From Haematococcus lacustris (lineage: Eukaryota; Chlorophyta; Chlorophyceae; Chlamydomonadales; Haematococcaceae), in assembly GCA_030144725.1 (NCBI GenBank), contig JASKMD010000026.1:1623981-1687980 (forward strand): a stretch of DNA of 64,000 bases, read 5' to 3'. Position 1 is the first letter of the stretch, and the number at the start of each line of letters is the position of its first letter. A program made the position numbers and the translations under genes. Below are positions 32,925-43,819 of the stretch, piece after piece. The notes under the pieces were generated by a model. The model saw only the letters and a program-made list of their open reading frames with translations, made no database searches and was not told the DNA's origin.

Positions 32925-35900
32925 TTACTTCAGGTTGTGAGCTGCATTGTACTCAGCCAGGATCTTGTCACAGCCAACCAAGTTGGAACGTGGCTCCCAG
33001 GTGTTGTGGTCGGCATCATAGCCTTCCCACTGCACCAGGTACTCCTTGGCCTTTCCTGCATGCACATGTCTGTGGTCCAGCAGACGCTCAACATAGTACA
33101 CAGGCTCCTCATCAAGCCACTCAACAGGCGGAGGCATGAAGCCCACATCAGTGCCAGTGTAGGGTTTGATGAGTGACACATGGAACACAGAGTGAAGACG
33201 TGACATGGAGGCAGGCAGCTGCAGGTTCACTGCAACCTGACCAACCAAACCAAGCACCTTGAAGGGCCCCACAAAACGTGGCAGCAGATTACGTGCTTTG
33301 CCTGGCTTCAACCTCATGTTCTTAGTGCTGAGCAGGACCATTTGACCCACCTTGTAATGCACCTCTCGACGGTCCTGGTTGGCACAGGCAGCTTGACGTT
33401 GCTGAGCAGCCTGCATGCATAGCTTGGCCTTAGCCACAGCCTCCTGCCACCAAGTAGCATAGGACAGGCCTTCAGGACACCGCCCCTTGTCAGGTAGAGA
33501 GTGGAGCATAGGGGTAATGGGGGACTGTCCGGTGTTAACCAGGAACGGTGTAGACTTGATGGACTCTTGCCATGAGTTGTTCACAGCAAACTCAGCAAGT
33601 GACAGATAGTCAGGCCAATCAGCTTGGGTGGGAGAGATGTAATGACGTAGCATCTCTTCCAACACACGGTTGTACCTCTCAGTCTGGCCATCAGACTGAG
33701 GGTGATAGGAGGAAGACAGGGATCCCCTCATGCCCAGCAACTTCTGCACATGGTGCCAGAAAGTGTTGTGGAAATGGGGCCCACGGTCAGAGACCATGTC
33801 TTTTGGCAGGCCATGCAGTTTGAAGACATTGTCCACAAACAGACGGGCAAAGCCCTTGGCATTCATGCTCTCCTTGCAGGGCACAAAGTGCACCATCTTA
33901 CTGAGCCTGTCAACAAAGACACAGATGGCATCAAACCCATGTGAAGCAGATGGCAGCTTGGTGATCAGGTCCATTGACACTGACTCCCAACGGTAATCTG
34001 GAATGGACAGTGGGTTGAGTAAGCCACCAGGCTTCAGTGTGGAGGACTTGTCACGCTGGCAGGCATCACAGGTAGTGACATAGTGCCTGACATCAGCACG
34101 CATGGTGTCCCAGTAGAACACTCGTGACAGCCTCTCAAGGGTTTTGGTTATACCCACATGACCAGCATAGGCAGCATCATGCATCTCATGCAGAATGTAC
34201 TCACGCAGTTCAGGGTCATTGGGAACCATCACTGTGCCCTTGCCAGTGCGCCGCCACAGGCCATGGTCGTCCATGTACATGCCAGACAGATCAGCTTCAG
34301 CAGTAAACGCAGGGTCAAGCCGGTAACCATGGATCAGGTGATCAGCCAGTTCCAATGGGTGGGCAGGAGCTGCAGGATAGTGCACTGAGGTGTCAGCAGC
34401 AGATGGGGCCTCAAGCTCAGGGAGCCTACTATGGTGAGCAGCAACAGGGTTATCAGACACTGTGGGCCGGGGGGCCAAAGCATCAACGGCAGTGGGGGCA
34501 TTTGAGGGAGTACCCACAGGTGGAACCTGGGGCAGAGCCTGCGCCACACGCACTTCCCCCCTCTCCAAAGACTGTTTAGCTTGCCGCCGGGTGGTAACAA
34601 CACACACCATGGCACAGTCCTGGGGTCCAGCAGGTATCCGGGACAGTGGGTCAGCAGGATTAGCATCACCTGGCAGGTACTGCAGGTCAAATGTAAACCG
34701 TGACAGGAACTCCATCCACCTAGCCTGACGTCTAGACAGCACCTTCTGGGTGGGCAGAGCAGTCAAAGGCTTATGATCGGTGAAGAGTGTGAATGGTACA
34801 CCCTCAAGGTAACACCTCCACTCCTTGCATGCAGTGATGAGGGCAAGAAGCTCTTGCTCACCAGTGGTGTAGTTACGCTCAGCAGAAGATAGCTTCTTGC
34901 TGAGGTATGCAAGGGGGTAGCCATCTTGCATCAGGACTGCTCCTACTCCTTGGAGTGAGGCATCACAGTAGAACTGGAAGGGCTGGGTGTGATCAGGTAG
35001 ACGTAGCATGGGGACCTGGGCAACAGCAGCTTTGAGGGAAGCAAAGGCTTTCAGCTCATCAGCAGGCCAGTTCTGCCACAGAAATGAGTCACCAGCTTTG
35101 CCACACAGATCTGTGAGAGGTGCAGCTAGGACACTGAAATTATGCACAAATTTGCGCACAAAATTAGCAGCACCTAGGAATGACTGGAGCTGTTGCAGGG
35201 ATTGAGGCACAGGCCAGGAAGAAATGCTCTTGATTTTCTCAGGGTCCACAGCAATAGCGCCAGCAAAGATGACATGGCCAAGGAATTTCAGCGTGGTACG
35301 CATGAATTCACATTTGGACTGCTTGGCAAAGAGCTTGTTGAGCCTCAGGAGGTCAAAGACCTTTCTGAGATGCTTCAAATGCTCGTCCACAGATTTGGAC
35401 ATGACCAAGATGTCATCCAGGTACACCAGGGCACACTGGTTCAGGACTGGTGCAAAGGCATCATTCATGACACGCTGGAATGTAGCAGGTGCATTGCAGA
35501 GCCCAAAAGACAGTACCTTGAACTGGTAGTGGCCGTCAGGGGTCCTGAAGGCCGTTTTGGGCACATCTTCAGGGGTGATCCTGATCTGGTTGTAACCTGC
35601 TTGAAGGTCTAGGGAAGAAAACACAGTGCAACCTGACAGCTTGTCAAACAAGTCATCAATCCTGGGCAGTGGATACTGATCCCTGATGGTGATCTTGTTG
35701 AGCTGACGGTAATCAAGGCACATGCGTAACTCACCAGACTTCTTCTTGACAAACAGGATAGGAGCAGCAAAAGGACTGGAGCTTGGTTCTATCATGCCCT
35801 TGGCAAGTAGGTCCTGCACCTGCTTCTTCAGCTCAGCATGCTCTTCCTGGCTCATGCGGTATTGAGGTACCACAGAGGGTCGTGCATCAGGCACAAGGGG

Positions 35901-36686
35901 GATGGCATGGCCCACAGGACGCTCAGGTGGCAGAGATGTGATGGGTGCAAACACATCAGCATACTCATCCAGCAAAGCATTGAGTGCCTGGGACACACCT
36001 GGAGGTAGGTCAGGTTCAGCTGGAGCTGGATCAGGGGTACTTGAATTGTCCACAGTGATCAGGGCCAGGACACCTGTGCCTCCTTTTCGTAACCACCTGG
36101 CAGCAACTTTTGCAGAAGCCAAAGGGGGTTTTGCACGTAGAGCATTGACCAGGAAACAGGCAGGGTTGCTTACAGCAGACTGCCCTGACTGAGACACACC
36201 AGCAGAAGGACATGGCAGCACTACTGGCTCACTCTTGTCACAAGCTAGGCTGAGTGTCTTGTCCTGGTATGACATCACGGCCTCATGCTCATTCAACCAG
36301 TCATTCCCCAGCAGCACATCAAAGTCTGGCAAAAGGGAAGGCATGACATTGAGTTGGCAGGGTACTGTAACACCTGGCAACCTCAGCTCAGCCTTAACAA
36401 ACTGGGAACAGCTCAACACAGTGTTGTTAGCAGCATGCCACTCTTGCATGTGCTTCAACATGTGGACAGGAACAGCATGTGCAGCAACAAATGATGCACT
36501 GACAAAGCTGTGGGTGGCACCAGTGTCACACAGGACACGTGCAGGGTGCTCATTCAGGTGACCAGCAAAGGCAAAGTGCAGGGATTCCCCATCAGCATGT
36601 GCAGCAGTCAGCACATGAGCAGGTTCACACACATTGCATGCCTCAGAGTACTCAGCACAGTTTTGGTTTACTGGCTGAGCAAACTC
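32925..36686 (-). CDS. Chromovirus Pol: protease, reverse transcriptase, RNase H, integrase, chromodomain
   Basis: The open frame starts directly after the gag UAG (36687-36689), in the same frame. The first AUG-independent stretch before residue 1 of the long ORF suggests expression as a Gag-Pol fusion. Domains in order: aspartic protease (LCDTGATHSFV), reverse transcriptase (LDYRQLNKITI, CALVYLDDILVMS), RNase H (FYCDASLQGVGAV, with later DHKPL), integrase HHCC finger (HVGITKTLERL ... CDACQRDK), integrase core (SMDLITKLP ... HPQSDGQTERYNRV), and a C-terminal chromodomain (YLVQWEGYDADHNTWEP). About 1250 residues, typical of chromoviruses. The chromodomain is expected to guide integration to modified histones. 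No frameshift or internal stop is seen. Confidence 0.96.
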   Translation of the reverse strand, partial: EFAQPVNQNCAEYSEACNVCEPAHVLTAAHADGESLHFAFAGHLNEHPARVLCDTGATHSFVSASFVAAHAVPVHMLKHMQEWHAANNTVLSCSQFVKAELRLPGVTVPCQLNVMPSLLPDFDVLLGNDWLNEHEAVMSYQDKTLSLACDKSEPVVLPCPSAGVSQSGQSAVSNPACFLVNALRAKPPLASAKVAARWLRKGGTGVLALITVDNSSTPDPAPAEPDLPPGVSQALNALLDEYADVFAPITSLPPERPVGHAIPLVPDARPSVVPQYRMSQEEHAELKKQVQDLLAKGMIEPSSSPFAAPILFVKKKSGELRMCLDYRQLNKITIRDQYPLPRIDDLFDKLSGCTVFSSLDLQAGYNQIRITPEDVPKTAFRTPDGHYQFKVLSFGLCNAPATFQRVMNDAFAPVLNQCALVYLDDILVMSKSVDEHLKHLRKVFDLLRLNKLFAKQSKCEFMRTTLKFLGHVIFAGAIAVDPEKIKSISSWPVPQSLQQLQSFLGAANFVRKFVHNFSVLAAPLTDLCGKAGDSFLWQNWPADELKAFASLKAAVAQVPMLRLPDHTQPFQFYCDASLQGVGAVLMQDGYPLAYLSKKLSSAERNYTTGEQELLALITACKEWRCYLEGVPFTLFTDHKPLTALPTQKVLSRRQARWMEFLSRFTFDLQYLPGDANPADPLSRIPAGPQDCAMVCVVTTRRQAKQSLERGEVRVAQALPQVPPVGTPSNAPTAVDALAPRPTVSDNPVAAHHSRLPELEAPSAADTSVHYPAAPAHPLELADHLIHGYRLDPAFTAEADLSGMYMDDHGLWRRTGKGTVMVPNDPELREYILHEMHDAAYAGHVGITKTLERLSRVFYWDTMRADVRHYVTTCDACQRDKSSTLKPGGLLNPLSIPDYRWESVSMDLITKLPSASHGFDAICVFVDRLSKMVHFVPCKESMNAKGFARLFVDNVFKLHGLPKDMVSDRGPHFHNTFWHHVQKLLGMRGSLSSSYHPQSDGQTERYNRVLEEMLRHYISPTQADWPDYLSLAEFAVNNSWQESIKSTPFLVNTGQSPITPMLHSLPDKGRCPEGLSYATWWQEAVAKAKLCMQAAQQRQAACANQDRREVHYKVGQMVLLSTKNMRLKPGKARNLLPRFVGPFKVLGLVGQVAVNLQLPASMSRLHSVFHVSLIKPYTGTDVGFMPPPVEWLDEEPVYYVERLLDHRHVHAGKAKEYLVQWEGYDADHNTWEPRSNLVGCDKILAEYNAAHNLK

Positions 36687-38315
36687 CTATTTGCGCTGGA
36701 ACTTCTGAAAGTGCTTCACCATGCCATTGGCCTCCATTCTGGCAGTCTGAGGGCGTCTACCCTGGTACTGCCTGGAGGGACCAGCATGGTCACCACCACG
36801 GTCAGGGCTGCGGTCACGCTTTGCAGCCTTGTAGGGGGCAGAGCCACCCTTCTTCAGGTCTTGCATCAGCTCCCAGGTACCAGCATCCTTCATGGCCTCT
36901 TCCTTGCTCATGCCAAAGGCTTTCCTCTTGCAATGCTTTGTCCAGTGGGATGACAATCCACAGTGGTAGCAATAGCCGCTGGCAGGGGGGGGACCCTCAC
37001 TGTCAGCTGAGGGAGCAGCAGGACGGCCAGGAGGTGGACCAGGAAACCTGGCCAGGTTCTGCAGCCCACGTTGCACTTGGGCCACCTGGTGCACAGCAGC
37101 AACCGGGCGCCTTGAGGCAGGATGCACACCAGAGCCAGCAGCAGCCACAAGGGCCTTGTGGTTGGTGATGGCAGCCTTAATGGCTTCATCCAAAGTGGGG
37201 GCCACAAGGGCACGCAGATCCTTGGCAACAGGACCACGCAGATCTGCTGACAGGCCACGCTGGAAGACATTCACAAGCATGGAGTCTGTCATGCAGTCCT
37301 TGCCAGCCAAGGTGAGGGTGTTCCTGAAGTCAATAATGTATGCTGACAGGGCAACACCATTAGTCATACGCAGGTGAGTTGAGTCAAGGAGCTTAGCACG
37401 TGCTGCATCAGCATCAGTGGTCAGGTCCTCCCCTACAAACTCAAGGAACTGCTGTGACAGGTAGGGCCATGTGGGGTAGCCAGAGTGGGTCAGGGCATAT
37501 GAGTCCCTAACAAACTGGAACCACACATCCCTAGCCTTCCCTGACAGGAAAGAGGGCAGAGCAAGAGCAGGATCCAGGCCATGTGCAACACAGTGTGCCT
37601 CAAGGTCTTCCAGGAAAGACAGAGCACGGCGACCGGAGGTCGAACTGGCATCAGTCCACCGCTCAGTCACGGGCAACCCGCGACGTGAGTTGGAATCATG
37701 ACCAGCAGGGGCAGTGACAGTGGCAGGCAGGGGCGCAGCAGTGGGGCGAACCCCAGCATACTTGTCCCGCACAGCAGCAAGTGTGCGAGGGTTCGAAGTG
37801 CCGGGTGAACCCGAGGCAACATCTTTCTGCGCAATAGGCTGGTGCATTGCAGCAGTCAAGTGTTGGAGTGCGCGCAGAGCAGCAGCCAAAGGCCTGACTA
37901 GCTGCGACGCTACTTCGACTGGCCTCTTAGCTGGACTAGGGCTAGCTGGCAGCAAAGCAGCATCAGCAGCACGCTTACCACCAGCAGGAGGACTCACCAG
38001 CGAACCAGCTTGCTGGTTGTTGGCCTGCGCTGCGACCAGTTGCGCCTGGAGGGTGGCAATTTGCGCGTTGAGCTCGTCGACTGGAGTCGAAGTGCTGTCG
38101 AATTGGTCCAGGCCAAACTCGTCCAGGAGCTCCTCTTCTTCACCCAACTGTTGGGCTCCTGCGGGAAGTGAAGCGGGCAACTCGCCCGGCTCCGGTGCTG
38201 CACCGAGTGCAGGACCCGTCTCCGCTGTAGCTGTAACAGCTGAAGCTGGAGGAAGGACGCCAGAGGCGCCATTGGTCTTGTTCGCCGAAGCGACATTTTG
38301 GGTAGTTGAAGTCAT
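36687..38315 (-). CDS. Chromovirus Gag (542 aa)
   Basis: A capsid-type protein with Ala/Pro-rich N-terminus and a retrotransposon Gag core (ALPSFLSGKARDVWFQFVRD region, about residues 240-330). Near the C-terminus is one CCHC zinc knuckle, CYHCGLSSHWTKHC. It ends QKFQRK followed by UAG and then GAG, and the frame continues open into Pol. Starts at ATG 38315, about 45 bases after the 5' LTR. Confidence 0.95.
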   Translation of the reverse strand: MTSTTQNVASANKTNGASGVLPPASAVTATAETGPALGAAPEPGELPASLPAGAQQLGEEEELLDEFGLDQFDSTSTPVDELNAQIATLQAQLVAAQANNQQAGSLVSPPAGGKRAADAALLPASPSPAKRPVEVASQLVRPLAAALRALQHLTAAMHQPIAQKDVASGSPGTSNPRTLAAVRDKYAGVRPTAAPLPATVTAPAGHDSNSRRGLPVTERWTDASSTSGRRALSFLEDLEAHCVAHGLDPALALPSFLSGKARDVWFQFVRDSYALTHSGYPTWPYLSQQFLEFVGEDLTTDADAARAKLLDSTHLRMTNGVALSAYIIDFRNTLTLAGKDCMTDSMLVNVFQRGLSADLRGPVAKDLRALVAPTLDEAIKAAITNHKALVAAAGSGVHPASRRPVAAVHQVAQVQRGLQNLARFPGPPPGRPAAPSADSEGPPPASGYCYHCGLSSHWTKHCKRKAFGMSKEEAMKDAGTWELMQDLKKGGSAPYKAAKRDRSPDRGGDHAGPSRQYQGRRPQTARMEANGMVKHFQKFQRK

Positions 38316-38339
38316 GTTGACTGGACCGCGAGCTTAAAT

Positions 38340-38357
38340 GCTCGGGGTCGGAAACCA
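38340..38357 (-). other. Primer binding site of the chromovirus
   Basis: Two bases after the 5' LTR the element strand reads TGGTTTCCGACCCCGAGC, beginning with the TGG that pairs with a tRNA CCA end. It is not the initiator-Met type. The tRNA identity was not determined. Confidence 0.75.
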
Positions 38358-38359
38358 GC

Positions 38360-38659
38360 TGTAACGTGCGGGGACGCAACGTCAGATGACCTTTTGACAC
38401 AAGCTCGAAGGCCGGTCCAGTCGAGGCGGTGACTTCCGACTAGGGTGTTGGGTTACAGTGGTGTATTGCGAGAATGGCTAGAGCTTAGAACGGGGCTCCC
38501 TGGAATCGAACCAGTTGTACTTGCGAACGCAATGTCGCTAGTCTTTAACCTGCCAAATCTCACACTACACGTGTAACCCGCGTCCCGCGACGGCTCGCAT
38601 TCACGAGACAGCCCAGACGACGCGAAGCGGCAATCTCTTCCAGAGGTGCGCACTTTACA
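38360..38659 (-). repeat. 5' LTR of the chromovirus
   Basis: 300 bases, one mismatch with the 3' LTR. Expected to carry the element promoter. Confidence 0.97.
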
Positions 38660-40028
38660 GGCAGCACCCGGCACTTTCAGATGTGCAGTGAATACGTTCA
38701 GATTTTCAGATGACAATTTTCATTGAAAATCTGAATGAAAATCTGCAGTTTTCACAAGCCTGGTGGGGGGTGGGTAGTGGACATGCGCAGCATGGACGGC
38801 TTGCATCTTTCAAATTGACTTGCATGTCTGATCTTCAGCGAACTGAGTATTTATTCTTTTCTTACAACACACACGCAAATTAGTGCACAACCATCGATTT
38901 TGAGGGGGTGTTTTTTTTACACGGTTATTTGTACACGGACTATTGGCCCATGCCCACCAACATCGTGAAAAATCTCGTAGTAATCAGCAAAATTCGTGGA
39001 TTAATTCAATAATACTTAGTTACCCTCTTTTAAAGCTACTCCTTATAGTCAGACCCTCCCAACTCTCATGAAAAGAGGGTGTGTCCTTTACACGAGGTTT
39101 ACTTCTCACTCCGGTTGCCGATGGAGCATCGAAGCACACCACTGTGTAGAGGACTCGCTTGGCTACACGGAATGACCGTCCTAAGCTGTATCGAATGTGT
39201 ACATGATGCATAGTCTAGGCGTGAACCCGGCATACATTTTGTGGGCAGATATCACCATGCACCCTTCTCCACCCTCGACCTTGTTAATGTTGCCGTAAAC
39301 AAGCTTAAGCAAGTATATGTGCAGTCGCGATTTGTGTTGCGATGGCCGAAATCGCGAGTTTGAAACCTAAGAAGCTGAAATGCTTCTTTAAGGCACCCAC
39401 AACACTGCTGGTGCTGCGATTAGAACAGCTGCATACTTTTTAGCATCGATTAGCTTTCACTCGTCATTTGTGTCGCTCGCGCTGTCAAGCGTAAGACGGA
39501 GTAGTTCTATGCTTTAGCGGTACAACAAGACACTATGTGCACCCTTCTCCTTAAGTTACTGTTGACTATATGGCCTGATAGTCAAACTGACCGCGGGACT
39601 CTTCATACTCGAGCCTTTTCTGCTCGTTTCGCTGCCTACGCCCTTTATTCGTTGTAGCTAGAGCACGTGTGCAGATGCGCAGCCTTCGTTCTGTCGCTAT
39701 AGCGGTTTCGGACATCACCACCGAGACATGTGGTTCTGTCCACGGTGCGAACACACGGTGCCCACCTGGCCCGACTCGCACCCCATGGCAAGGCAAGGCC
39801 TCTACACTCCATAGCAAAGCCCCCTGGCAACACCACTTTTCACATCCACATTGACCACTTGCATGCGCTGCCTCTACCAAGATGTCATGGCCTAGGTGCC
39901 ACTGTCAACCCCCTTGCCCTCTCATTCACACGTCCCTGTACTAGCATGGTTAGAGGCAGTGGAGGCGGAGGCAGCCAAGGATGTGTAAACATTCAGGAGC
40001 CTTTGCTTTAGCGACAAACTGTGTCATG
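38660..40028. other. Intergenic, AT-richer segment
   Basis: About 1.4 kb without a supported gene. It begins with the second half of the split inverted repeat. Composition is clearly less GC-rich than the left third of the window. A minus-strand open frame at 39566-39880 has no recognisable domain and I do not call it. Confidence 0.6.
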
Positions 40029-40383
40029 TGTTACAGTTCAACTTCAGACCTGGTATGCATGAGCTTTGAATGCGCTTGCAAGTCTTTTTAGCCTTGCATG
40101 CGTGAGATGTGACTTTCGGTTTACTTAAGCTGAGGCAAGGCAGGATTCGGGATTGATTCGCGGAGGATGGCATTCAAACAGACTACTCGGGATCTCTGAT
40201 TGGAGAACTAAGAAGAATGTAGAGACATGTAAGGATGGATCCTGGCACTCGATGTCTGAAGCGCGCTACTTCCAGAGTACGAAAGCATCAGCAACAGCCA
40301 CTAAGCAGCCACTACCACTGTCGGAATAGATTCTGGCCTCCGCCGCCTGCCATGTATACTGCTGCCCCGGCTATCCTCTAACA
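40029..40383 (+). repeat. 5' LTR of the non-autonomous element
   Basis: 355 bases, TGTTACAG...CTCTAACA, repeated at 43195-43546 with a 3-bp indel and a few substitutions. Confidence 0.95.
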
Positions 40384-40385
40384 TT

Positions 40386-40403
40386 TGGTTTCCTCGCATC
40401 GAT
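40386..40403 (+). other. Primer binding site candidate
   Basis: TGGTTTCCTCGCATCGATC begins two bases after the left LTR. It starts TGGTTTCC like the chromovirus site, but the rest differs. Confidence 0.6.
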
Positions 40404-40599
40404 CATCAGCCTGTGCTCTTGCCTCACGCAACGCAGTAGTCGAGCTGTTGAGATATTTTGGGGCAGTACCTCCGGTGCAAGAACGCCGAAGGCTCAAGCT
40501 ACCGCTGACCCATCGCAATGTAAGCTTGCCCAGCTGCTCAACTCGCAGCGCTAACCTGCAGTGGTTGTACCTGCAGTGTTTCAGATGCCTACCCGCGAA

Positions 40600-40830
40600 A
40601 GCGGTGCCCACCTGCGTTAGCAGTGACTACCCGCGTTAGCGGTGACTACCTGCGCAAGCAGTGCTTACCTGCGAAAGCAGTGCTACCTGCTGTTTGCAGT
40701 GGACTCGCTGGACACATCCGTACCTCGCTGGACCTTGTTGGACATCGCTGGACATCGCTGGACACATTCGTACCTCGCTGGACCTTGTTTGGACATCGCT
40801 GGACATCGCTGTACACATCCGTACTTCGCA
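40600..40830 (+). repeat. Short tandem repeats inside the non-autonomous element
   Basis: Units of the type CCTGCGTTAGCAGTGACTA give way to repeated CGCTGGACATCGCTGGACA and a duplicated stretch beginning CACATCCGTACCTCGCTGG. Such internal arrays are common in gutted LTR elements. Confidence 0.8.
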
Positions 40831-42194
40831 GCCCAAGTTCGACACACAGCCCAAGACAGGCGGGCTGGAAGCCCTTCGTCACCTTCGTTTACTTGCAGCC
40901 CAGTTGCAGTTTGCCAGCAGCCTACGTGCACCTCCATCAACCCCGCCACCACCCCTCACGATACGTTGACATTGTAAAACCAGCCATGTTTGATTGGCTG
41001 TGTCTCAGCTTCTACCAGTCCATTAGGGCACACAGTCGGACCAAAGCACCAAGCACGGTACCATCAAAGCCATCAGCACGGTTACAAACCATTACGGTTC
41101 ACTGGCTCAACAGCCTGCGGACACCTCCATCAACCCCACCACCACCCATTATCACGATACGCCCAGGCATACACGTCAACCTCTTGCTGAATCATCATCA
41201 TCAGACCAAAACACGAGCCTCAGACCACAGAACACACCACCAGCCATGTTACAAGGCTGTGTCTCCACCTTCCATTGTTACCTGGCACGCTTCCTTAACA
41301 TCCACGGCCAGATCAGGATCAATCCTTCAACCACAGAGCTATAAGGCACGGTTACACACCTCTGATCACAGTCCACTGGCTCAATCTACCATCAGGCCAA
41401 CCCACTAAGAGGTACCTCCCTCCTCACCTTCTGCCACATTACACACCACACAACCCAAGGCATCAACCATCACGGTTACAACCATCTAAGGCCACCGTCT
41501 CAACCTACACTATTGCAGAGCTCAGTCATCAGGCCTTGCAGCCACAAAAGCACAGCAACCACAACCCTCTACATGTGGTAACAGTGCACAACCAGAGCAC
41601 AACATCACAACATCAGACCACTGACTACAACACACTGGCAGCAAACACATCACTACTCTAACCACGAGACACTAAACGTCATGAGACCGCCACAGTCCTT
41701 TCTTCACCTCCACCTGCAGAAAACACATCATACCACCACAATCAGCATGCAGATGCAATGACACAGAAGCAGCAAGCAGCTCACTGGTCAGCATCCTCAC
41801 AGATTGAACGTCACCACAGAGGCAAAGCAGAGCGCAACCAACCATGACGGATATACGCACCTGCCAATGCAAGCTGTTGTCTCCAGCTGCCTACCTGAAA
41901 GCACATCGCCAGCTGTAAAGCTGTGACCACATAGCTGAGACCAGCTGACCCTATGACACCAACAGCCGAGCTGTGAGCATTGTCCATTGTCACCAGCTAA
42001 CTACAGCTGCCCAGCTGAGCGCACCATCATGACAGAACATCTAGCTACAACAAGCATCTTCTGCTACCCAGCCAGGATCAATAGCGTGGACAACCTGCAC
42101 AGCAGGTCAGCACATCAATGGCATGACAAGCAGAGCTAGGCCAGCTCAGCAGCCAGCCACAACAATCAAGCCGCTAGCTGCATAGCTTGCGCAC

Positions 42195-42835
42195 ACTCAC
42201 ACGCCCAGCACCAGTCAGCGGACGCGCTGTCACGCCGAGCTGACTTCCATCTGTACACCTCCGTCTTAAGAGTGAACACACACTGAAGGGCGTTCCATCG
42301 TCCTGGGCATACATACCCAAATACTCCAGGCATTCCGACTGCCACGGGAACGGAGTCGCTCTCCGCACCCCATCCTCAACTGCACATCGATGAGCAATCA
42401 GCGACTGCAGATCCACAGTACCAGCGCCTCCTAGCGGCTGCACTGGCTGGCAAAGCACGCCAGTTTCAAATCCAGGGAAACCTCATGTACCACATTGGAC
42501 GGGGGACTCGCCGGCTTTACATCCCGGTGGGACCCATGCGCACCGCCCTACTCCGTGAAGCACATGCCATCCCCATCTCCGGACATCTCAGTAGGGACAA
42601 AACCTACGCACAACTATCCCGCCAATTCTTCTGGCCCCGCATGGCAGCATCAGTTCACCACTACGTCCGCACCTGCACACACTGCCAACGAAACAAATCC
42701 AACACAGACACCAATCGGTCTTCTACATCCCCTTCCTATTCCTCAGCACCGCTTGGAATATGTCAGCATGGACCTCATCACTCAGCTGCCCTCCACTGCA
42801 GCTGGACACGATGCCATTGTTGTCTTCGTCTCACC
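42195..42835 (+). pseudogene. Gypsy pol remnant: RNase H end, integrase finger, start of integrase core
   Basis: Translation gives SADALSRRADF (end of RNase H). An in-frame stop follows, then a linker, HAIPISGHLSRDKTYAQL ... TCTHCQRNK (the HHCC integrase finger). After a frame change come LEYVSMDLITQLP and DAIVVFVS (start of the integrase core). The catalytic remainder is missing and is replaced by pyrimidine-rich sequence. Confidence 0.85.
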
Positions 42836-43180
42836 CAATCACAACAACTACCATCTCATACTATCACCATCTTCTCTTACTATCTTCTCGTGCTACCACT
42901 ATCTTTGCTTTCTTATGCTTCTCTCCATTCGGCTCATTTCATTCCTGGACGATGTCTTCACCGTCAGCTGACACAAGCTCTACTGTGGACAACGAGACAA
43001 CATCAAGACCTTTAGCTCGTGCTCTCTTGCATGAGACTTGCATGAGAGCGGTTTGCATGAGATTTGCATGATTGCTTGTTTGCATGTAGCCTGTGCATGT
43101 CTGCTTTTCACTTGCCTGCTTGCTCTGTGATCGCATAACTGTTTTTCCTAGACACTGGAAGCTCCGGGACGTAGCTTTTT

Positions 43181-43194
43181 GGAGTGGGGGAGAG
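43181..43194 (+). other. Polypurine tract of the non-autonomous element
   Basis: GGAGTGGGGGAGAG directly abuts the right LTR. Confidence 0.85.
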
Positions 43195-43546
43195 TGTTAC
43201 AGTTCAACTTCAGACCTGGTATGCATGAGCTTTGAATGCGCTTGCAAGTCTTTTTAGCCTTGCATGCGTGAGATGTGACTTTCGGTTTACTTAAGCTGAG
43301 GCAAGGCAGGATTTGGAGATTCGCGGAGGATGGCCTTCAAACAGACTACTCGGGATCTCTGATTGGAGAACTAAGAAGAATGTAGAGACATGTAAGGATG
43401 GATCCTGGCACTCGATGTCTGAAGCGCGCTACTTCCAGAGTACGAAAGCATCAGCAACAGCCACTAAGCAGCCACTACCACTGTCGGAATAGATTCTGGC
43501 CTCCGCCGCCTGCCATGTATACTGCTGCCCCGGCTATCCTCTAACA
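43195..43546 (+). repeat. 3' LTR of the non-autonomous element
   Basis: 352 bases, paired with 40029-40383. Confidence 0.95.
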
Positions 43547-43819
43547 TCATGCATGCTACGACGTGCATACCACATTGGTTGGGTACAATAGATGAGCAAC
43601 ATATACTTGATGGCAAACAGCTAGCAGGACTGCAAGCACCCTTCCCAGGCAATTCACTCGTAGAAAAGATCGCATTATAAGTGCCACCTAAGGGTACTTT
43701 TTTTCTGATGGAAGTCTTCAGTTTCTCATTGGCAAGCCAACGCACTTGAAAAAAAAAATCAACTCCAAGTGGCTGGCGAGATTTGATCGTTTGACTGTCG
43801 TGCACTTCTGTGAGGGCAA

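Larger units (their letters stand above)
32374..38659 (-). mobile_element. Ty3/gypsy chromovirus, complete and young
   Basis: A full LTR retrotransposon in minus orientation: 5' LTR 38360-38659, primer site, gag, pol with C-terminal chromodomain, polypurine tract, 3' LTR 32374-32673. A perfect 5-bp target duplication GGCAG flanks it (32369-32373 and 38660-38664). The LTRs differ at one of 300 positions (CGTCAAATG against CGTCAGATG), so insertion is recent. Coding frames are intact apart from the gag stop, so it may still be active. Confidence 0.97.
32193..38831. repeat. Host inverted repeat split by the chromovirus
   Basis: TCAGACATGCAAG and AAGATGCAAGCCGTCCATG at 32193-32236 recur as reverse complement at 38788-38831. 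TTTCAGATTTTCAG-type words lie on both sides as well. With the retroelement removed these would be arms of a fold-back sequence about 350 bases apart. Confidence 0.7.
40029..43546 (+). mobile_element. Non-autonomous LTR retrotransposon with gypsy-type pol remnant
   Basis: LTRs of 355 and 352 bases (TGTTACA...TAACA) flank a 2.8-kb interior, with a perfect 5-bp target duplication TCATG at 40024-40028 and 43547-43551. A primer site follows the left LTR and a polypurine tract precedes the right, so orientation is plus. The interior lacks gag, protease and reverse transcriptase. Only the end of RNase H and the start of integrase are recognisable. LTRs differ by one short indel region and one clear substitution, so it is older than the chromovirus but still young; it must have been mobilised in trans. 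Confidence 0.93.

Noticed and set aside
39566..39880. Minus-strand open frame of 104 codons
   Set aside because: No recognisable domain, repeat context or splice signals; length is compatible with chance.
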